Shown here piece by piece: positions 27,329 to 37,387 of a stretch of 64,000 bases of DNA. A program made the position numbers and the translations under genes. Every line of letters starts with the position of its first letter. The first letter of the stretch is position 1. This stretch comes from Shewanella seohaensis. GTDB taxonomy: Bacteria; Pseudomonadota; Gammaproteobacteria; Enterobacterales; Shewanellaceae. Below the pieces are notes generated by a model. It did not search any database, was not told where the DNA came from, and was given only the letters and a program-made list of their open reading frames with translations. The stretch covers positions 4,216,001 to 4,280,000 of the forward strand of contig NZ_CP104900.1 of NCBI RefSeq assembly GCF_025449215.1. The letters run 5' to 3'.

Positions 27329-28159
27329 CTAAATTTTTGCCACAATCTTGGTGGCATCTGCGGTATCGAGCGTTGACTCGCCTTCACCCTTAGGTTGGAA
27401 CCAATTTAAGCTATCTGCCAGCGCAACCACTTCGCCAATAATCATCAGGGCGGGCATTTGCAATTGCGGATCGGCCGCAAGCTGCTCGAGTGAATCTAAT
27501 TGGCCAATAAAACGCTGCTGCGACTGAGTGGTCGCCTTAGAGACAATCGCTACTGGGGTTTGTGGGCTACGGCCAGCATCGATTAATCCTTGACGAATAA
27601 TGCCCGCATTTAAAATCCCCATATACACTACTAAGGTATTGTTTGGATTAGCGTAACCCTGCCAGTCCATGGGGCGGCTTTCGAGCTGACAATGGCCAGT
27701 GATAAAGGTCACCCCTTGGGCATAATCCCTGTGAGTTAATGGAATACCCGCATAGGCCGAAGTGCCACTGGCGGCGGTAATGCCAGGAACCACTTCAAAT
27801 TCGACGCCTGCTTCGACTAAGGTTTGTAACTCTTCACCACCGCGACCAAAAATAAACGGATCGCCGCCCTTGAGGCGTACCACGCTTTTACGGGTATAGG
27901 CTTTCGTCACCAGTAACTGATTAATTTCATCTTGTGCAGCACTATGCTTACCGGCACGTTTGCCGACGGCAATCTTCTCTGCATCCTTAGGGACCAAATC
28001 GAGGATATCTTGGCTAACGAGCGCATCGTATAGCACAGCGTCGGCGGACTTGAGAATGCGCCAGGCTTTGAGGGTTAAGAGTTCAACGTCTCCGGGGCCT
28101 GCGCCAACAAGCCAGACTTTGCCCTTCGCCCTTTGGCCCGGTAAAGATAAAATTTCCAT
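27329..28159 (-). CDS. cobA: uroporphyrinogen-III C-methyltransferase (SUMT)
   Basis: 276 residues from the ATG at 28159 (CGGGGA upstream), preferred over a longer start at 28231. SAM-binding motifs are clear: VWLVGAGPGDVELLTLKA, DALVSQDIL, GKRAGKHSAAQDEIN, RLKGGDPFIFGRGGEE, VPGITAASGTSAYAGIPLTHRD and LVVYMGI. It methylates uroporphyrinogen III to precorrin-2, precursor of siroheme for CysI and of cobalamin. No CysG dehydrogenase/ferrochelatase domain is fused, so those steps are encoded elsewhere. Its place before cysDN fits siroheme supply for sulfite reduction. Confidence 0.93.
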   Translation of the reverse strand: MEILSLPGQRAKGKVWLVGAGPGDVELLTLKAWRILKSADAVLYDALVSQDILDLVPKDAEKIAVGKRAGKHSAAQDEINQLLVTKAYTRKSVVRLKGGDPFIFGRGGEELQTLVEAGVEFEVVPGITAASGTSAYAGIPLTHRDYAQGVTFITGHCQLESRPMDWQGYANPNNTLVVYMGILNAGIIRQGLIDAGRSPQTPVAIVSKATTQSQQRFIGQLDSLEQLAADPQLQMPALMIIGEVVALADSLNWFQPKGEGESTLDTADATKIVAKI

Positions 28160-28588
28160 CACATTCCCCGATATGAGATCAATGTGTAGCAATATAGCCC
28201 TAGTTATATTCCTTAATAAATATAAAATCATTAATTGTTATATCAAAAAGAAATAACAAAAGTGCTTCGAATTAAGCCTGTTAACGATAAGTGAGGGTAA
28301 CCAAAACGCCAATGGCCTAAAAATCGCTTAAGCAAATGAAATAACTAAATAAAATAGGATTTCATGCCGAATATATCGGCAATCAAAACTTGCGTCACCT
28401 CACATAACCGCACTATGTTATTGCTAAAAATTCTACTCAAGCGTCTCTTTTGCACATAAAAATGGGCGCAAGCTCGCGCCAGTTGCGTAACTCTCTGGCA
28501 GGATTTCTCACAATAGATCCACAAACTAATGTTAAGCTGGGCAAACAACGAGAAAGCGTAAGGCAAACAGACACATCAAGGAGGGCCG
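28160..28588. other. 429-base divergent spacer between cobA and pldA
   Basis: AT-rich; no gene seen. It should hold the promoters of the cobA-cysDN unit (leftward) and pldA (rightward). AAGGAGGG at about 28579 is the pldA ribosome-binding site. Confidence 0.45.
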
Positions 28589-29472
28589 ATGTCCCGATTT
28601 AATAAAGGTATCGCATTAATTGGACTGTTAACTTGTACAGGGCTTCAGGCGGAAGAATCCCTTGTTGAAGGACGCGTGCAGGACGAACTTGCCACCTCAG
28701 AACGTCCCTTCGTGATCACGCCACATAAAGTGAATTACATTTTACCCGCCACCTACAATCCCGATCCCAACTTGGCCCCCTTTGCTCAAGATGCGGCGGA
28801 GAACAACTACACACTGGACGAGATGGAAGCTAAGTTCCAGATAAGCTTTAAGTTTCCTATTTGGTACAACGTCTTTGGCGACAATGGCCACCTGTTTTTT
28901 GCCTACACGAACCAATCCTATTGGCAGCTGTATAACAAAGATATTTCTTCCCCTTCCGTGAGACTAACCACGAACCCGAAATCTTTATGCTTTTTAACAA
29001 TGATTGGAAAATCGGCAGCGTGACTAACTCCTTCTGGGGCTTTGGCGCTGTACATCAATCCAATGGAAAGTCAGGGCTATTATCCCGAAGCTGGAACCGT
29101 ATCTACGGCACCATGATCTTCGATGCAGGCCCATTGGCCTTCTCAACCAAGGTGTGGTGGCGTATTCCTGAGGACGAAAAAACCGATATCCATCAACCCC
29201 GTGGTGACGATAACCCCGATATCGATGAATACATAGGCAAAGCCGAGTTTGTGGGAGTGTATGGCATAGATGACCATAGATTCACCCTAACCCTAAAAAC
29301 CAACCTTAAGGATATTGACCGTGGCTCGGCAGAATTTACGTGGAGCTACCCAATCATCGGTAATTTACGCCTTTATACTCAATACTTTAATGGCTATGGC
29401 GAGAGTCTTATTGACTACAATTACCATAACCAACGCATCGGTATCGGCGTATCACTCAACGATATCCTCTAA
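28589..29472 (+). pseudogene. pldA: outer-membrane phospholipase A1 (OMPLA), split by a frame break
   Basis: About 294 residues once one C is restored in the C4 run at 28950-28953, joining NKDISSP to FRETNHEPEIFMLFNNDW, an invariant OMPLA stretch. The catalytic region is intact: VHQSNGKSGLLSRSWNR, with His and Ser spaced as His142/Ser144 of E. coli OMPLA and the Asn of SRSWNR in the Asn156 position. A signal peptide (GIALIGLLTCTGLQA-E) begins the protein. OMPLA is a 12-strand calcium-dependent barrel that hydrolyses phospholipids misplaced in the outer leaflet. Likely intact in the organism, since the lesion is the same type as many others in this window. Confidence 0.9.
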
Positions 29473-29659
29473 CGATTTAACCGTGACAGAGCACAAAAAA
29501 TAGCCATAATTCTATGCTGACTTGCCAAAACTGCTGCTAAATTGCTCAAATGGACAGGAGCAAAAGGGACCGAATGATGATTTTTATTGCCAAAATAGGC
29601 ATTTGCATCGATAGTCGCACACCTTTTTAGCCGTAAAAGTAAAGTGGTCATGGAGGAGT

Positions 29660-31207
29660 ATGAGTTTTAGCTATCGCACTGTCGTTACTTTACTGAGCGT
29701 GATCATTTGTGCGAGCCTCATCAGGCTCGCGTTTTTCGCTATTCCCGAAAAAGCCCAACCCACGCTGACGACCAAGGATATTCGCCAAGATCTCTATATT
29801 CTGTTCGATCAAATTGAACAACACTCGGCATTTTACGCACTGGACCCACAGGTTAATGGGCAGCAACTCAAACGATTAGCTGGATTAATCACAGAACAAT
29901 ATCAAGATGTTATCCCTAAAGAACGCTTTGCCGCCGAGCTCACTAAACTGCTCAATACCTTAAAAGATCCAGGGACACAGGTCGCGAAAGTCGAAAATAG
30001 CAGCGGTGAGCTGCCCTTAACGCTCAGGCCTGTCAACGAGCAATGGCTCGCCTTGGACAGCAAAAATAACCCCATCAGCGCCGATTTTCCCTTTATTACC
30101 CATATTGATGGCATCCCCTTAAGCAAGTGGATTTCAGCCAGCCAAGCCTATTTATCTGAGCCTGCAAAAAACAGCCAAGAGATGCAGCTAATTTGGCTCA
30201 AGCGACTCAATTTACTGCGGGAGGACTTAGGCTTAAGCATCAAGCCCCATGTACTTATCAGCTTGATTAATGATGATTTGCAGACCACGCAAGTGACTAT
30301 CGCCCTGCCGCAGCCGTCAAAAACCATAGTCAAACCGATTAAAGATGAGACTGAGCTGAGCTTTGAAAGCCTCATCACCCAACTCGATAATTTGGCCCCG
30401 ACGGCGCCAATCAAGCCAGATTATTTACTGGAACAGGTCAATCCAACCACGGCTAAGCTCAAGATTGATGATCTCTACGCCTTTGAACTCGATAAAAACC
30501 AGCAGGATGCGCTCCGACAGGGAATGCAGCAGCCGTTACTGATTGTCGATTTGAGGCAAGCCAAGGGATTTAGCCCTAAGTTATTGACCATGTTGTCGCG
30601 TTATCAAGATATGCCGCCCCAAAGCCAGCAATATCATTCGGCGCTAGAACAAATCATGGGCTTTGCCCATTATCGCCGCTCCCCGGAACTTAGGAATGAT
30701 TATTTAAGGCCCCTCAATTTTAGGCCGCTCGAAGCATTGGAACTCAGTTCACCACGGCTGAATGTACTAACTCGGCGCTTGCCCAGCATAGATGAGAGCC
30801 GATTCAGCCCTTGGTTTGTCCGCACTAAACCCGAAGTGCTCGCCGAAGGTAATAATCGCCTTGCGCTACTTGTCAGCCCTTTGTGTAAACAAGAGTGCGA
30901 GTGGATAGCCTACCGAACAAAAGCCTGGTCTAGAGTGAACTTGATTGGTGAAAAAACCTCAGGGGATTTTGCCAGACAGTATCAACTCACCTTACCTAAC
31001 AGTGATTTAGATGTTCGTTTTAGTAGCTCACTCACCTATGACGCCGCAGGCGAGCTGCTTTCAGGAAAAGGCACTGAGCCGGATATTTGGCTGCCACAGA
31101 ACAACGATATTGAATGGCAAGGGCTGGTCAGTTTAGTGCGCTCCGCTAAACCTAAACCCACAGATACGCCCCTTGGTTCTCAACCTAAGTTAGCCCAAGC
31201 CAATTAA
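29660..31207 (+). CDS. S41-like (tail-specific protease fold) membrane-anchored protein, probably not catalytic
   Basis: 515 residues with an N-terminal signal anchor (VVTLLSVIICASLIRLAFFAI). Residues ~30-115 look like the S41 N-terminal helical domain (LTTKDIRQDLYILFDQIEQHSAFYAL). The C-terminal ~120 residues resemble the S41 catalytic half: LALLVSPLCKQECEWIAYRTKAW, then GEKTSGDFARQYQLTLPNSDLDVRFSSS and LLSGKGTEPDIWL. Where active enzymes read TASACED or similar, this protein has CKQECEW, so the nucleophile Ser position holds Gln in my alignment by eye. It may be a pseudoprotease. No PDZ domain is obvious. Single gene between pldA and a terminator. Confidence 0.6.
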   Translation: MSFSYRTVVTLLSVIICASLIRLAFFAIPEKAQPTLTTKDIRQDLYILFDQIEQHSAFYALDPQVNGQQLKRLAGLITEQYQDVIPKERFAAELTKLLNTLKDPGTQVAKVENSSGELPLTLRPVNEQWLALDSKNNPISADFPFITHIDGIPLSKWISASQAYLSEPAKNSQEMQLIWLKRLNLLREDLGLSIKPHVLISLINDDLQTTQVTIALPQPSKTIVKPIKDETELSFESLITQLDNLAPTAPIKPDYLLEQVNPTTAKLKIDDLYAFELDKNQQDALRQGMQQPLLIVDLRQAKGFSPKLLTMLSRYQDMPPQSQQYHSALEQIMGFAHYRRSPELRNDYLRPLNFRPLEALELSSPRLNVLTRRLPSIDESRFSPWFVRTKPEVLAEGNNRLALLVSPLCKQECEWIAYRTKAWSRVNLIGEKTSGDFARQYQLTLPNSDLDVRFSSSLTYDAAGELLSGKGTEPDIWLPQNNDIEWQGLVSLVRSAKPKPTDTPLGSQPKLAQAN

Positions 31208-31210
31208 CAA

Positions 31211-31235
31211 AAAAGCCAGCAATAAGCTGGCTTTT
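31211..31235. terminator. bidirectional terminator
   Basis: AAGCCAGC-N5-GCTGGCTT with flanking A and T runs, between convergent genes. Confidence 0.85.
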
Positions 31236-31261
31236 CGATTAATGCACGATTGGCATAAAGC

Positions 31262-32998
31262 TTACTTCTTCTCGCTCGCCTTTGAGTTCATCACTGAACC
31301 AAACACTAGGCCCTGTTTATTCACATCGAAGCTCATTTGGACGCGCATATTGTAATCTTTCAGCGCTTGCAGCTCTTCAGGAATCGGCTCACCAGTCAGT
31401 TCTAATAGGGTTAACACTGGGGTAAACATCTTACCGTAGTCAGCCGACATGCTGTAAAGCCCATTGGCCGAAGGCTTTTCGCCAGCCAATTTATTCGCTA
31501 ACGCTAAGCCTTTATCGCCAGAGTAAACCACTAAGTGTTGTCCCTTAATGGCCAGCATCGGTTTGATGTTCATCTCAGGCGGCAACATTAACAGTGGTGA
31601 TAAATCGGTAGGCTCGCCATTATCAGCAACTTGCAGTTCAGCCAGCATAGGAGCAAAAGGTTTCACCATGTTGAACAGCATTGATGGGTTATCGGCCGTT
31701 AAGCTCACTAAGGCATCTAAGCTTTCAAGCTTAGGCTCTTGGTCTTGAGAACTCATCTTATAATCGAGCAATGACAGGCTCACACCTTTAACGCCGTTCG
31801 CCATGCCAGTAAACATACCCAGCATCGCAGGGCTTTGTTGGCTTAATTCGGCTTGTAACTCAGCAAGCGGCGCACAGGTTAACTGTGGCTTTTGCAGATC
31901 GTCCCAAATCGCCGTCAGTGAAGGTGCAACTTCATTAACGTCAATCCCCAGTCCCATCGAGAAGATAGTGCTGTTAATGTCAGCTAAGTGGGTTGGAATG
32001 TAGCCACGCATTTTTTGCAGCGCAGTTAGGATTGCTTGGTTTTTGCTTTCAACCACAAAAGAGGCCGCCATATGGCTTTCTTTTTCGGTCGAACTAAATG
32101 CCGTTAATCCCGCAACCGTACGAGGCCAGTTGGCAGCAATGGCAGTTAGCTCAGTTTTGCACTCAGGAGTACGGATTTCCGCTAACGGATCTTCACCATG
32201 GTTTTCTTCAGCCATGAATTGAGTGAGCTGCTTACCTAACATATTGCCATCGGGAGACGTAATCGCTTTAACAATCTCAACGTGGTTGATAAAGCTGATG
32301 CTGTCTTCCATAAAACCATGGGTTTTGATGATGTCTTTCAGCATGCCTGAAGCGGCTAAGGATTGAGTCGGTTTCTTTAATCCAAAGGCCATTTCTAAGA
32401 TTTCTGGCTCAATCGTTGTGCCAGATAAGGTCACAGTTAAGATGCCATCTTTATGGGCAAATAACAGGTCAACCTTCTCAGTAGAACCTTCTTCGGCCAG
32501 TGAATAAGCACGATAATCAACGCCCGCTAAGGTGCGCTTTTCATGGGTGAAGCCGCTGTCTTTCTCGGCTTTATCCAAGACAGCCCAGAATGCATCAATT
32601 TGATCCACATTGGTTTTAAGAACAGGGATCACACCCAAGGTATAGAAAAAAGGCTCGACTTCATTTGGTAAACCAAAGGTCTTAAGCAATTGGGTTGGAT
32701 CTTTCATCCCATCCATATACTGCGTATAGATGCTGACAAAGAACTTGGCCATAGGACTATCTAATGCACCTAACTCGGCCAACGAATCCGTTGAGAATTG
32801 CTGGTAATTGCTAGAAATGGATTGCAGGTAGTTTTTCAGTGGGAAAGGTTTTAATTGACCAGAAAATACTGGGGTGTCGGCAGGGATATAATCAAGCAAA
32901 GGATTGGCCGAAGCACTCGAGCTAGTTCCATGCTGAGTGTACCAATAAGCACCTGCGCCCGCTGCAATAATAGCCGCAGCAATAACAATCTTCTTCAT
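31262..32998 (-). CDS. large exported protein of unknown function
   Basis: 578 residues with a short signal anchor or signal peptide (KKIVIAAAIIAAGAGAYWYTQ). The body is a soluble mixed alpha/beta protein with repeated DxP/ADTPVF-type starts (NPLLDYIPADTPVFSGQL) and long helical stretches; no enzyme motif, cysteines few. Similar exported proteins beginning 'DYIPADTP' occur across Shewanella and Vibrio and lack a role. It ends next to a bidirectional terminator and is transcribed alone. Function not assigned. Confidence 0.6.
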   Translation of the reverse strand: MKKIVIAAAIIAAGAGAYWYTQHGTSSSASANPLLDYIPADTPVFSGQLKPFPLKNYLQSISSNYQQFSTDSLAELGALDSPMAKFFVSIYTQYMDGMKDPTQLLKTFGLPNEVEPFFYTLGVIPVLKTNVDQIDAFWAVLDKAEKDSGFTHEKRTLAGVDYRAYSLAEEGSTEKVDLLFAHKDGILTVTLSGTTIEPEILEMAFGLKKPTQSLAASGMLKDIIKTHGFMEDSISFINHVEIVKAITSPDGNMLGKQLTQFMAEENHGEDPLAEIRTPECKTELTAIAANWPRTVAGLTAFSSTEKESHMAASFVVESKNQAILTALQKMRGYIPTHLADINSTIFSMGLGIDVNEVAPSLTAIWDDLQKPQLTCAPLAELQAELSQQSPAMLGMFTGMANGVKGVSLSLLDYKMSSQDQEPKLESLDALVSLTADNPSMLFNMVKPFAPMLAELQVADNGEPTDLSPLLMLPPEMNIKPMLAIKGQHLVVYSGDKGLALANKLAGEKPSANGLYSMSADYGKMFTPVLTLLELTGEPIPEELQALKDYNMRVQMSFDVNKQGLVFGSVMNSKASEKK

Positions 32999-33036
32999 CT
33001 AAAACTCCATTTAATTACCGTCAAAGTGACAAAAAT

Positions 33037-33064
33037 AATACCGAAAGCACTCGCCTTCGGTATT
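33037..33064 (-). terminator. probable terminator downstream of mtgA
   Basis: ATACCGAA pairs with TTCGGTAT across a ten-base loop; minus-strand T-rich tail TATTATTTTT follows. It lies 300 bases after the mtgA stop, so assignment to mtgA is tentative. Confidence 0.5.
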
Positions 33065-33364
33065 TAAATACTGACCTGTTGTCATTCCTTTTTACACGCG
33101 TCATGGCACACCAACATCCGACACAAGCTAAGAATTAGCGAGGGGAATAGCCCAAGGACAGAGTGTATTTGAAGGGGAAATTCGTGCGCTAATTTACCAT
33201 TAATTAACCTAGGATGCGAATCAAGCTGTGCTTTTAGGCGAATTCGCTTAGCAAACTAAATTAATTTCATATTCAGCGCCTAATTCATATTAAAGATAAA
33301 GTTTATCGCAGCGATAAAGCGCATGACATGTTAATAAGACGAAGGTTATCGCCTTATTTCCCCG

Positions 33365-34149
33365 TTAATCGGCATTATGAACACGGTTAAGCGTCACTTC
33401 CCCTAACTGGCGCATTTGCTTACGGATCCAAGCGGAGCGCTGCTCAACATAAGGTGAAGGCGGTGAGACTTTATATCGCCAAGGATTGGGTAATACCGCC
33501 GCTAATAATGACGCCTCATAACGGGTTAATTTGGCGGCACTCTTACCAAAATAATGTTTCGATGCGGCTTCGGCGCCATATATTCCGGGGCCAAATTCGA
33601 CGATGTTCAGATACACTTCGAGGATCCGCGACTTATCCCAAATCAATTCCATCAACAGGGTAAACCAGGCCTCTATTCCCTTGCGGATAAAACTGCGGCT
33701 CGACCACATAAACAGGTTTTTCGCCGCTTGCTGACTTAAGGTACTCGCACCGCGAACCTTGTTGCCCTTTTGGTTGTATTCGATGGCCGAACTTATTGCG
33801 GCTAAATCAAACCCCGTGTGGTTGGCAAATTTTTGATCCTCTGCGGCAATCACGGCTAATTGTAATTCAGGGAAATTTGCTCGAGTGAGCGCCATTGATG
33901 TCGCACCTCTGTCACTGGTGCGGGCGGGAATAGTGCCCGTTCAATCCGCCAAGTCCACATCGGCGGGTCAATAAATCTCAGTAGCACCACACTTAGAACG
34001 GAGGCGAGTAGTAAGCCCAAGATAAGTTTAACGAACCAAGCGACTATGCGCTTAAAGCCGCGCGATTTGGGTCTGGGCGCTGGGCAATTGGATTTGTTCC
34101 CTTGAGGACGATTGACATGATCGCGCATGGCATACAAAGGGGCGGTCAT
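33365..34149 (-). pseudogene. mtgA: monofunctional biosynthetic peptidoglycan transglycosylase, split by a frame break
   Basis: About 261 residues when one base is restored in the three-base run at 33870-33872, joining RSLEQIS to [15 protein letters not shown] exactly as in E. coli MtgA. The ATG at 34149 has GAGGA before it and is preferred to a GTG at 34206. One membrane helix (FVKLILGLLLASVLSVVLL) precedes the GT51 domain: [13 protein letters not shown] (catalytic Glu), [46 protein letters not shown] and [24 protein letters not shown]. It polymerises lipid II glycan strands. Likely intact in reality. Confidence 0.9.
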
Positions 34150-34772
34150 CCAGTTATCCTCATCAATAGTTTCACCAAAGGGGCCGTTTGCGGTGGCATT
34201 GGCCACACCGCATAAAATAGCACAGTGTAAGTTGATGATAATATTGTCATAAACAGCGCCAAAAACCGAGCTGAATTGATGAATTAGCGAAATAAACGAT
34301 GTTAACTATGTTGGCTCAACCTCGGCAGCTTTGACGACAGCTGACCGAGGTGAAATGGGCAGATTAACGAGGGCTAGCAAGTCAATCAAACTGCTTGATA
34401 CTCGCGGCGGCGAGCAAGGTCTTTTGGAAGTGCTACTGTTTTCCGTCTCGTTATATCGTTACACAGCAAACTAAGCCCATAAATAACGATATTCAACAAC
34501 TTAACTTGGCAAAATACCGACTAAGGCATATCTGCGCAGTAAACTCCCTCAAAACCATCTACGGGAACTTTGTAATATAGCTCAGAACATTCTAATGTGC
34601 ATAACCCTGTGAGTAAAAATGTACAAAAATTTTAACTCAGGCAAACGCACCTTAACTAACTCTATGAAAATACAATTTATCTGACTTTGATGACGCCAGA
34701 ATGACACACAAAATACTTTAACGGCCAAACCGCTTTAAAATTGAGCAAAATACCATTTTGGTGGCGTAAAAT
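34150..34772. other. 623-base spacer between mtgA and the cysH terminator
   Basis: No convincing gene; the short frame at 34395-34580 has no ribosome-binding site and no recognisable product. AT content is high. It should hold the mtgA promoter. Confidence 0.4.
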
Positions 34773-34800
34773 AAAAAATGCCACAGGGAATGCTGTGGCA
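34773..34800 (-). terminator. rho-independent terminator of the cysJIH operon
   Basis: Perfect 8-base stem TGCCACAG/CTGTGGCA with a six-base loop, followed on the minus strand by TTTTTT. It lies 26 bases past the cysH stop. Confidence 0.88.
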
Positions 34801-34825
34801 TTTATCTATTAAATCAAATAGATGA

Positions 34826-35623
34826 TTATATTTCGTAATGCAAACCGCATTCACGTTTTAGACCATTAAAGCGGGTTTCTTCTTCAGTCATCCCTAATTC
34901 TAAGGGTTTACTCGAATGGGTATCCCCAACAGAAACATACCCTTGATCCCATAGCGGATGGTAAGGCAAGTCAAATTGCGTCAGATACAAGTGCACATCT
35001 TTGTTCGACCATTCGATAATCGGCAGCAGCTTAAAGCGAGTTCCGTGGATAGCCAATATTGGTAACTCTTCGCGAGTGCTTGACTGACTGCGACGAAGTC
35101 CCGCAAACCAAGTGCCGACTTCAAGTTCCGCCAAAGCACGTTGCATCGGCTCTACTTTATTCAGTCGATTGTAACGCTCGAGCCCATCTAAGCCTTGCTC
35201 CCACAGCTTGCCAAAACGCGCTTCCTGCCATGCAGAAGTCATCGGCGCTTGGTAAACCTTGAGGTTTAAGGATAAGCGCTCGGTAAGCTGGTCAATAAAC
35301 TGATATGTCTCAGGAAAGAGATACCCAGTATCCGTTAAGATCACCGGAATATCCGATTGCACCTGACTCACCATATGCAGCATCACCGCCGCCTGGATCC
35401 CAAAACTGGATGACAGCGCGTGATTTCCCGGCAAATAGGCTAAGCCCCAGAGCACTCGTTCTTGAGCCGTCAATCCGGCCAAGAAGCGATTAATGCGTTC
35501 CAGTTCCGCTCGCTGCACATCCTTAGGCGCCGTCAGCAGCGCTTTCAGTTCGCTGTGACTTATCACGCTCTGCAACGCGTTCGGCAAGCCGGAACCCGTC
35601 ACCCCAGAATCAAGATCAGCCAT
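34826..35623 (-). CDS. cysH: PAPS (phosphoadenylylsulfate) reductase
   Basis: 265 residues from the ATG at 35623, chosen because AAGGA lies five bases before it inside the end of cysI; an in-frame ATG at 35641 is further upstream. PP-loop region [52 protein letters not shown] and the catalytic C-terminal KRECGLH are present. Only the single catalytic Cys, with no CCxxRKxxPL iron-sulfur motif, so it is a thioredoxin/glutaredoxin-dependent PAPS reductase, consistent with cysC here. It releases sulfite for CysIJ. Overlaps cysI by eight bases. Confidence 0.95.
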   Translation of the reverse strand: MADLDSGVTGSGLPNALQSVISHSELKALLTAPKDVQRAELERINRFLAGLTAQERVLWGLAYLPGNHALSSSFGIQAAVMLHMVSQVQSDIPVILTDTGYLFPETYQFIDQLTERLSLNLKVYQAPMTSAWQEARFGKLWEQGLDGLERYNRLNKVEPMQRALAELEVGTWFAGLRRSQSSTREELPILAIHGTRFKLLPIIEWSNKDVHLYLTQFDLPYHPLWDQGYVSVGDTHSSKPLELGMTEEETRFNGLKRECGLHYEI

Positions 35624-37313
35624 GGAAATCCTTAGCGGCATCGATAACCGCCTTCACTACGCCCGTGCGGACGGTGAAGTTACCAAAGGTTTCGCCAGCA
35701 TTACGCTCAACCGCGTAACGGGCAAATAATGCATCCAATTCAGCAAGGATCTCAGCCTCTTGGATATTCTCTCTGTACATCTTATTCAGACGAGTGCCTT
35801 CGAAGTTCGCCCCGAGATACAGGTTGTAGCGACCGGGCGCCTTACCCACTAAGCCGATTTCAGCGGCAAATGGGCGCGCACAACCGTTTGGACAGCCGGT
35901 CATACGCACAACTATGGCTTGATCGCTAATGCCATTTTTAGCCTGCAGCGCATCGATATGGTCGATAAACTCAGGGAAATAACGCTCGGCTTCCGCCATC
36001 GCCAATGGACAGGTTGGCAAGGCCACGCAGGCAATCGAATGACCGCGAGTTTGGGTCAACACTTGGCCAAGTAAACCGTGTTTACGGGCAAGGCCTTCGA
36101 TGGTCGCTTTATCCTCGGGCGCCACACCCGCAATAATCATATTCTGGTTTGAGGTCATGCGGAAATCACCCTTGTGGATCTTCGCGATTTCACGCATACC
36201 GGTTTGTAAACTCTTTCCGGGTACGTCTTTAATGCGGCCGCTTTCGATAAACAGGGTTAAATGCCACTTACCATCGACACCTTCGACCCAGCCGTAACGA
36301 TCGCCGCGATCGCCAATCACCACATCGCGCTTGGGTTCAAACTTAACGCCGGCACGGGCTTCCACTTCGGCCTTAAACTTCTCATAGCCATGGTCGACGA
36401 TGGTGTATTTCAGGCGTGAACGCTTACGGTTGGTACGATTACCCCAGTCACGCTGCACTGTCATCACAGCTTCGGCAAACTTCATCACATCTTCAGTTTT
36501 GATGAAACCAAAGTCATCGGCCAAGCGCGGGAAGGTCTCCACTTCACCGTGGGTCGAACCCATGCCGCCGCCAGCGGTTAGGTTAAAACCGACTAATTCG
36601 CCATTTTCAGCCACAGCAATAAAGCCTAAATCGTTGGTGTAGACGTCAACATCGTTATCCGGCGGAACGGCAACGGCCATCTTAAACTTACGTGGCAAGT
36701 AGGTTTTGCCGTATACAGGTTCAACGGTTTCGTCTTCTGTGGTCAGTAACTTCTCTTCATCTAACCAAATCTCGGCGTAGGCACGAGTGTGGGGCAGCAG
36801 GTGATCAGACAGCTTTTTCGCAACTTCATAGGCCTGCGCATGCAGCTTAGACTCGACCGGATTCGGGTTACACATCACGTTACGGTTAACGTCACCACAG
36901 GCGGCGATGGAATCGAGCGCCTCACGGTCCAAGCCTTGAATAATGGTCTTGAGATTACGCTTTGGAATACCGTGGTATTGGAACGTCTGACGCGTCGTTA
37001 AACGAATGCTGTTAGAGCTGGTGAGCGTCGAGGCAATTTCATCCACGCCTAACCATTGCTTAGGCGTACACACACCGCCTGGCACGCGGGCACGTAACAT
37101 AAAGCTATATAAAGGTTCGAGTTTTTGCTCTTTACGCTCGTTACGTAAATCACGGTCATCCTGCTGATAGAAGCCGTGGAACTTGATCAATTGCTGATCG
37201 CCATCGCTAAAACTGCCCGTCACCGAGGAATCTAATCCCTCTTTAATGGTGCCACGCAGATAATCACTGTCGGTCTTTAGGTATTCGTTTAATGCTAACT
37301 TTTGCTCACTCAT
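35616..37313 (-). CDS. cysI: sulfite reductase (NADPH) hemoprotein beta subunit
   Basis: 565 residues. The siroheme/4Fe-4S ligands are visible as C-x5-C in [11 protein letters not shown] (~residue 435) and C-x3-C in [11 protein letters not shown] (~479). Also [22 protein letters not shown] and [14 protein letters not shown], typical of CysI. It reduces sulfite to sulfide by six electrons from CysJ. Between cysJ (74 bases upstream) and cysH (overlapping), in the cysJIH operon. Confidence 0.96.
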   Translation of the reverse strand: MSEQKLALNEYLKTDSDYLRGTIKEGLDSSVTGSFSDGDQQLIKFHGFYQQDDRDLRNERKEQKLEPLYSFMLRARVPGGVCTPKQWLGVDEIASTLTSSNSIRLTTRQTFQYHGIPKRNLKTIIQGLDREALDSIAACGDVNRNVMCNPNPVESKLHAQAYEVAKKLSDHLLPHTRAYAEIWLDEEKLLTTEDETVEPVYGKTYLPRKFKMAVAVPPDNDVDVYTNDLGFIAVAENGELVGFNLTAGGGMGSTHGEVETFPRLADDFGFIKTEDVMKFAEAVMTVQRDWGNRTNRKRSRLKYTIVDHGYEKFKAEVEARAGVKFEPKRDVVIGDRGDRYGWVEGVDGKWHLTLFIESGRIKDVPGKSLQTGMREIAKIHKGDFRMTSNQNMIIAGVAPEDKATIEGLARKHGLLGQVLTQTRGHSIACVALPTCPLAMAEAERYFPEFIDHIDALQAKNGISDQAIVVRMTGCPNGCARPFAAEIGLVGKAPGRYNLYLGANFEGTRLNKMYRENIQEAEILAELDALFARYAVERNAGETFGNFTVRTGVVKAVIDAAKDFHG

Positions 37314-37387
37314 GGCAACTGCCTCTTAAAATTCGTTCGGCGGCAGTATCTCCGTGGATACTGCTCTCTATCTTTGGGATCGATTAA

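Noticed and set aside
34395..34580. A 61-residue frame in the mtgA-cysH spacer
   Set aside because: No ribosome-binding site and no resemblance to a known small protein.
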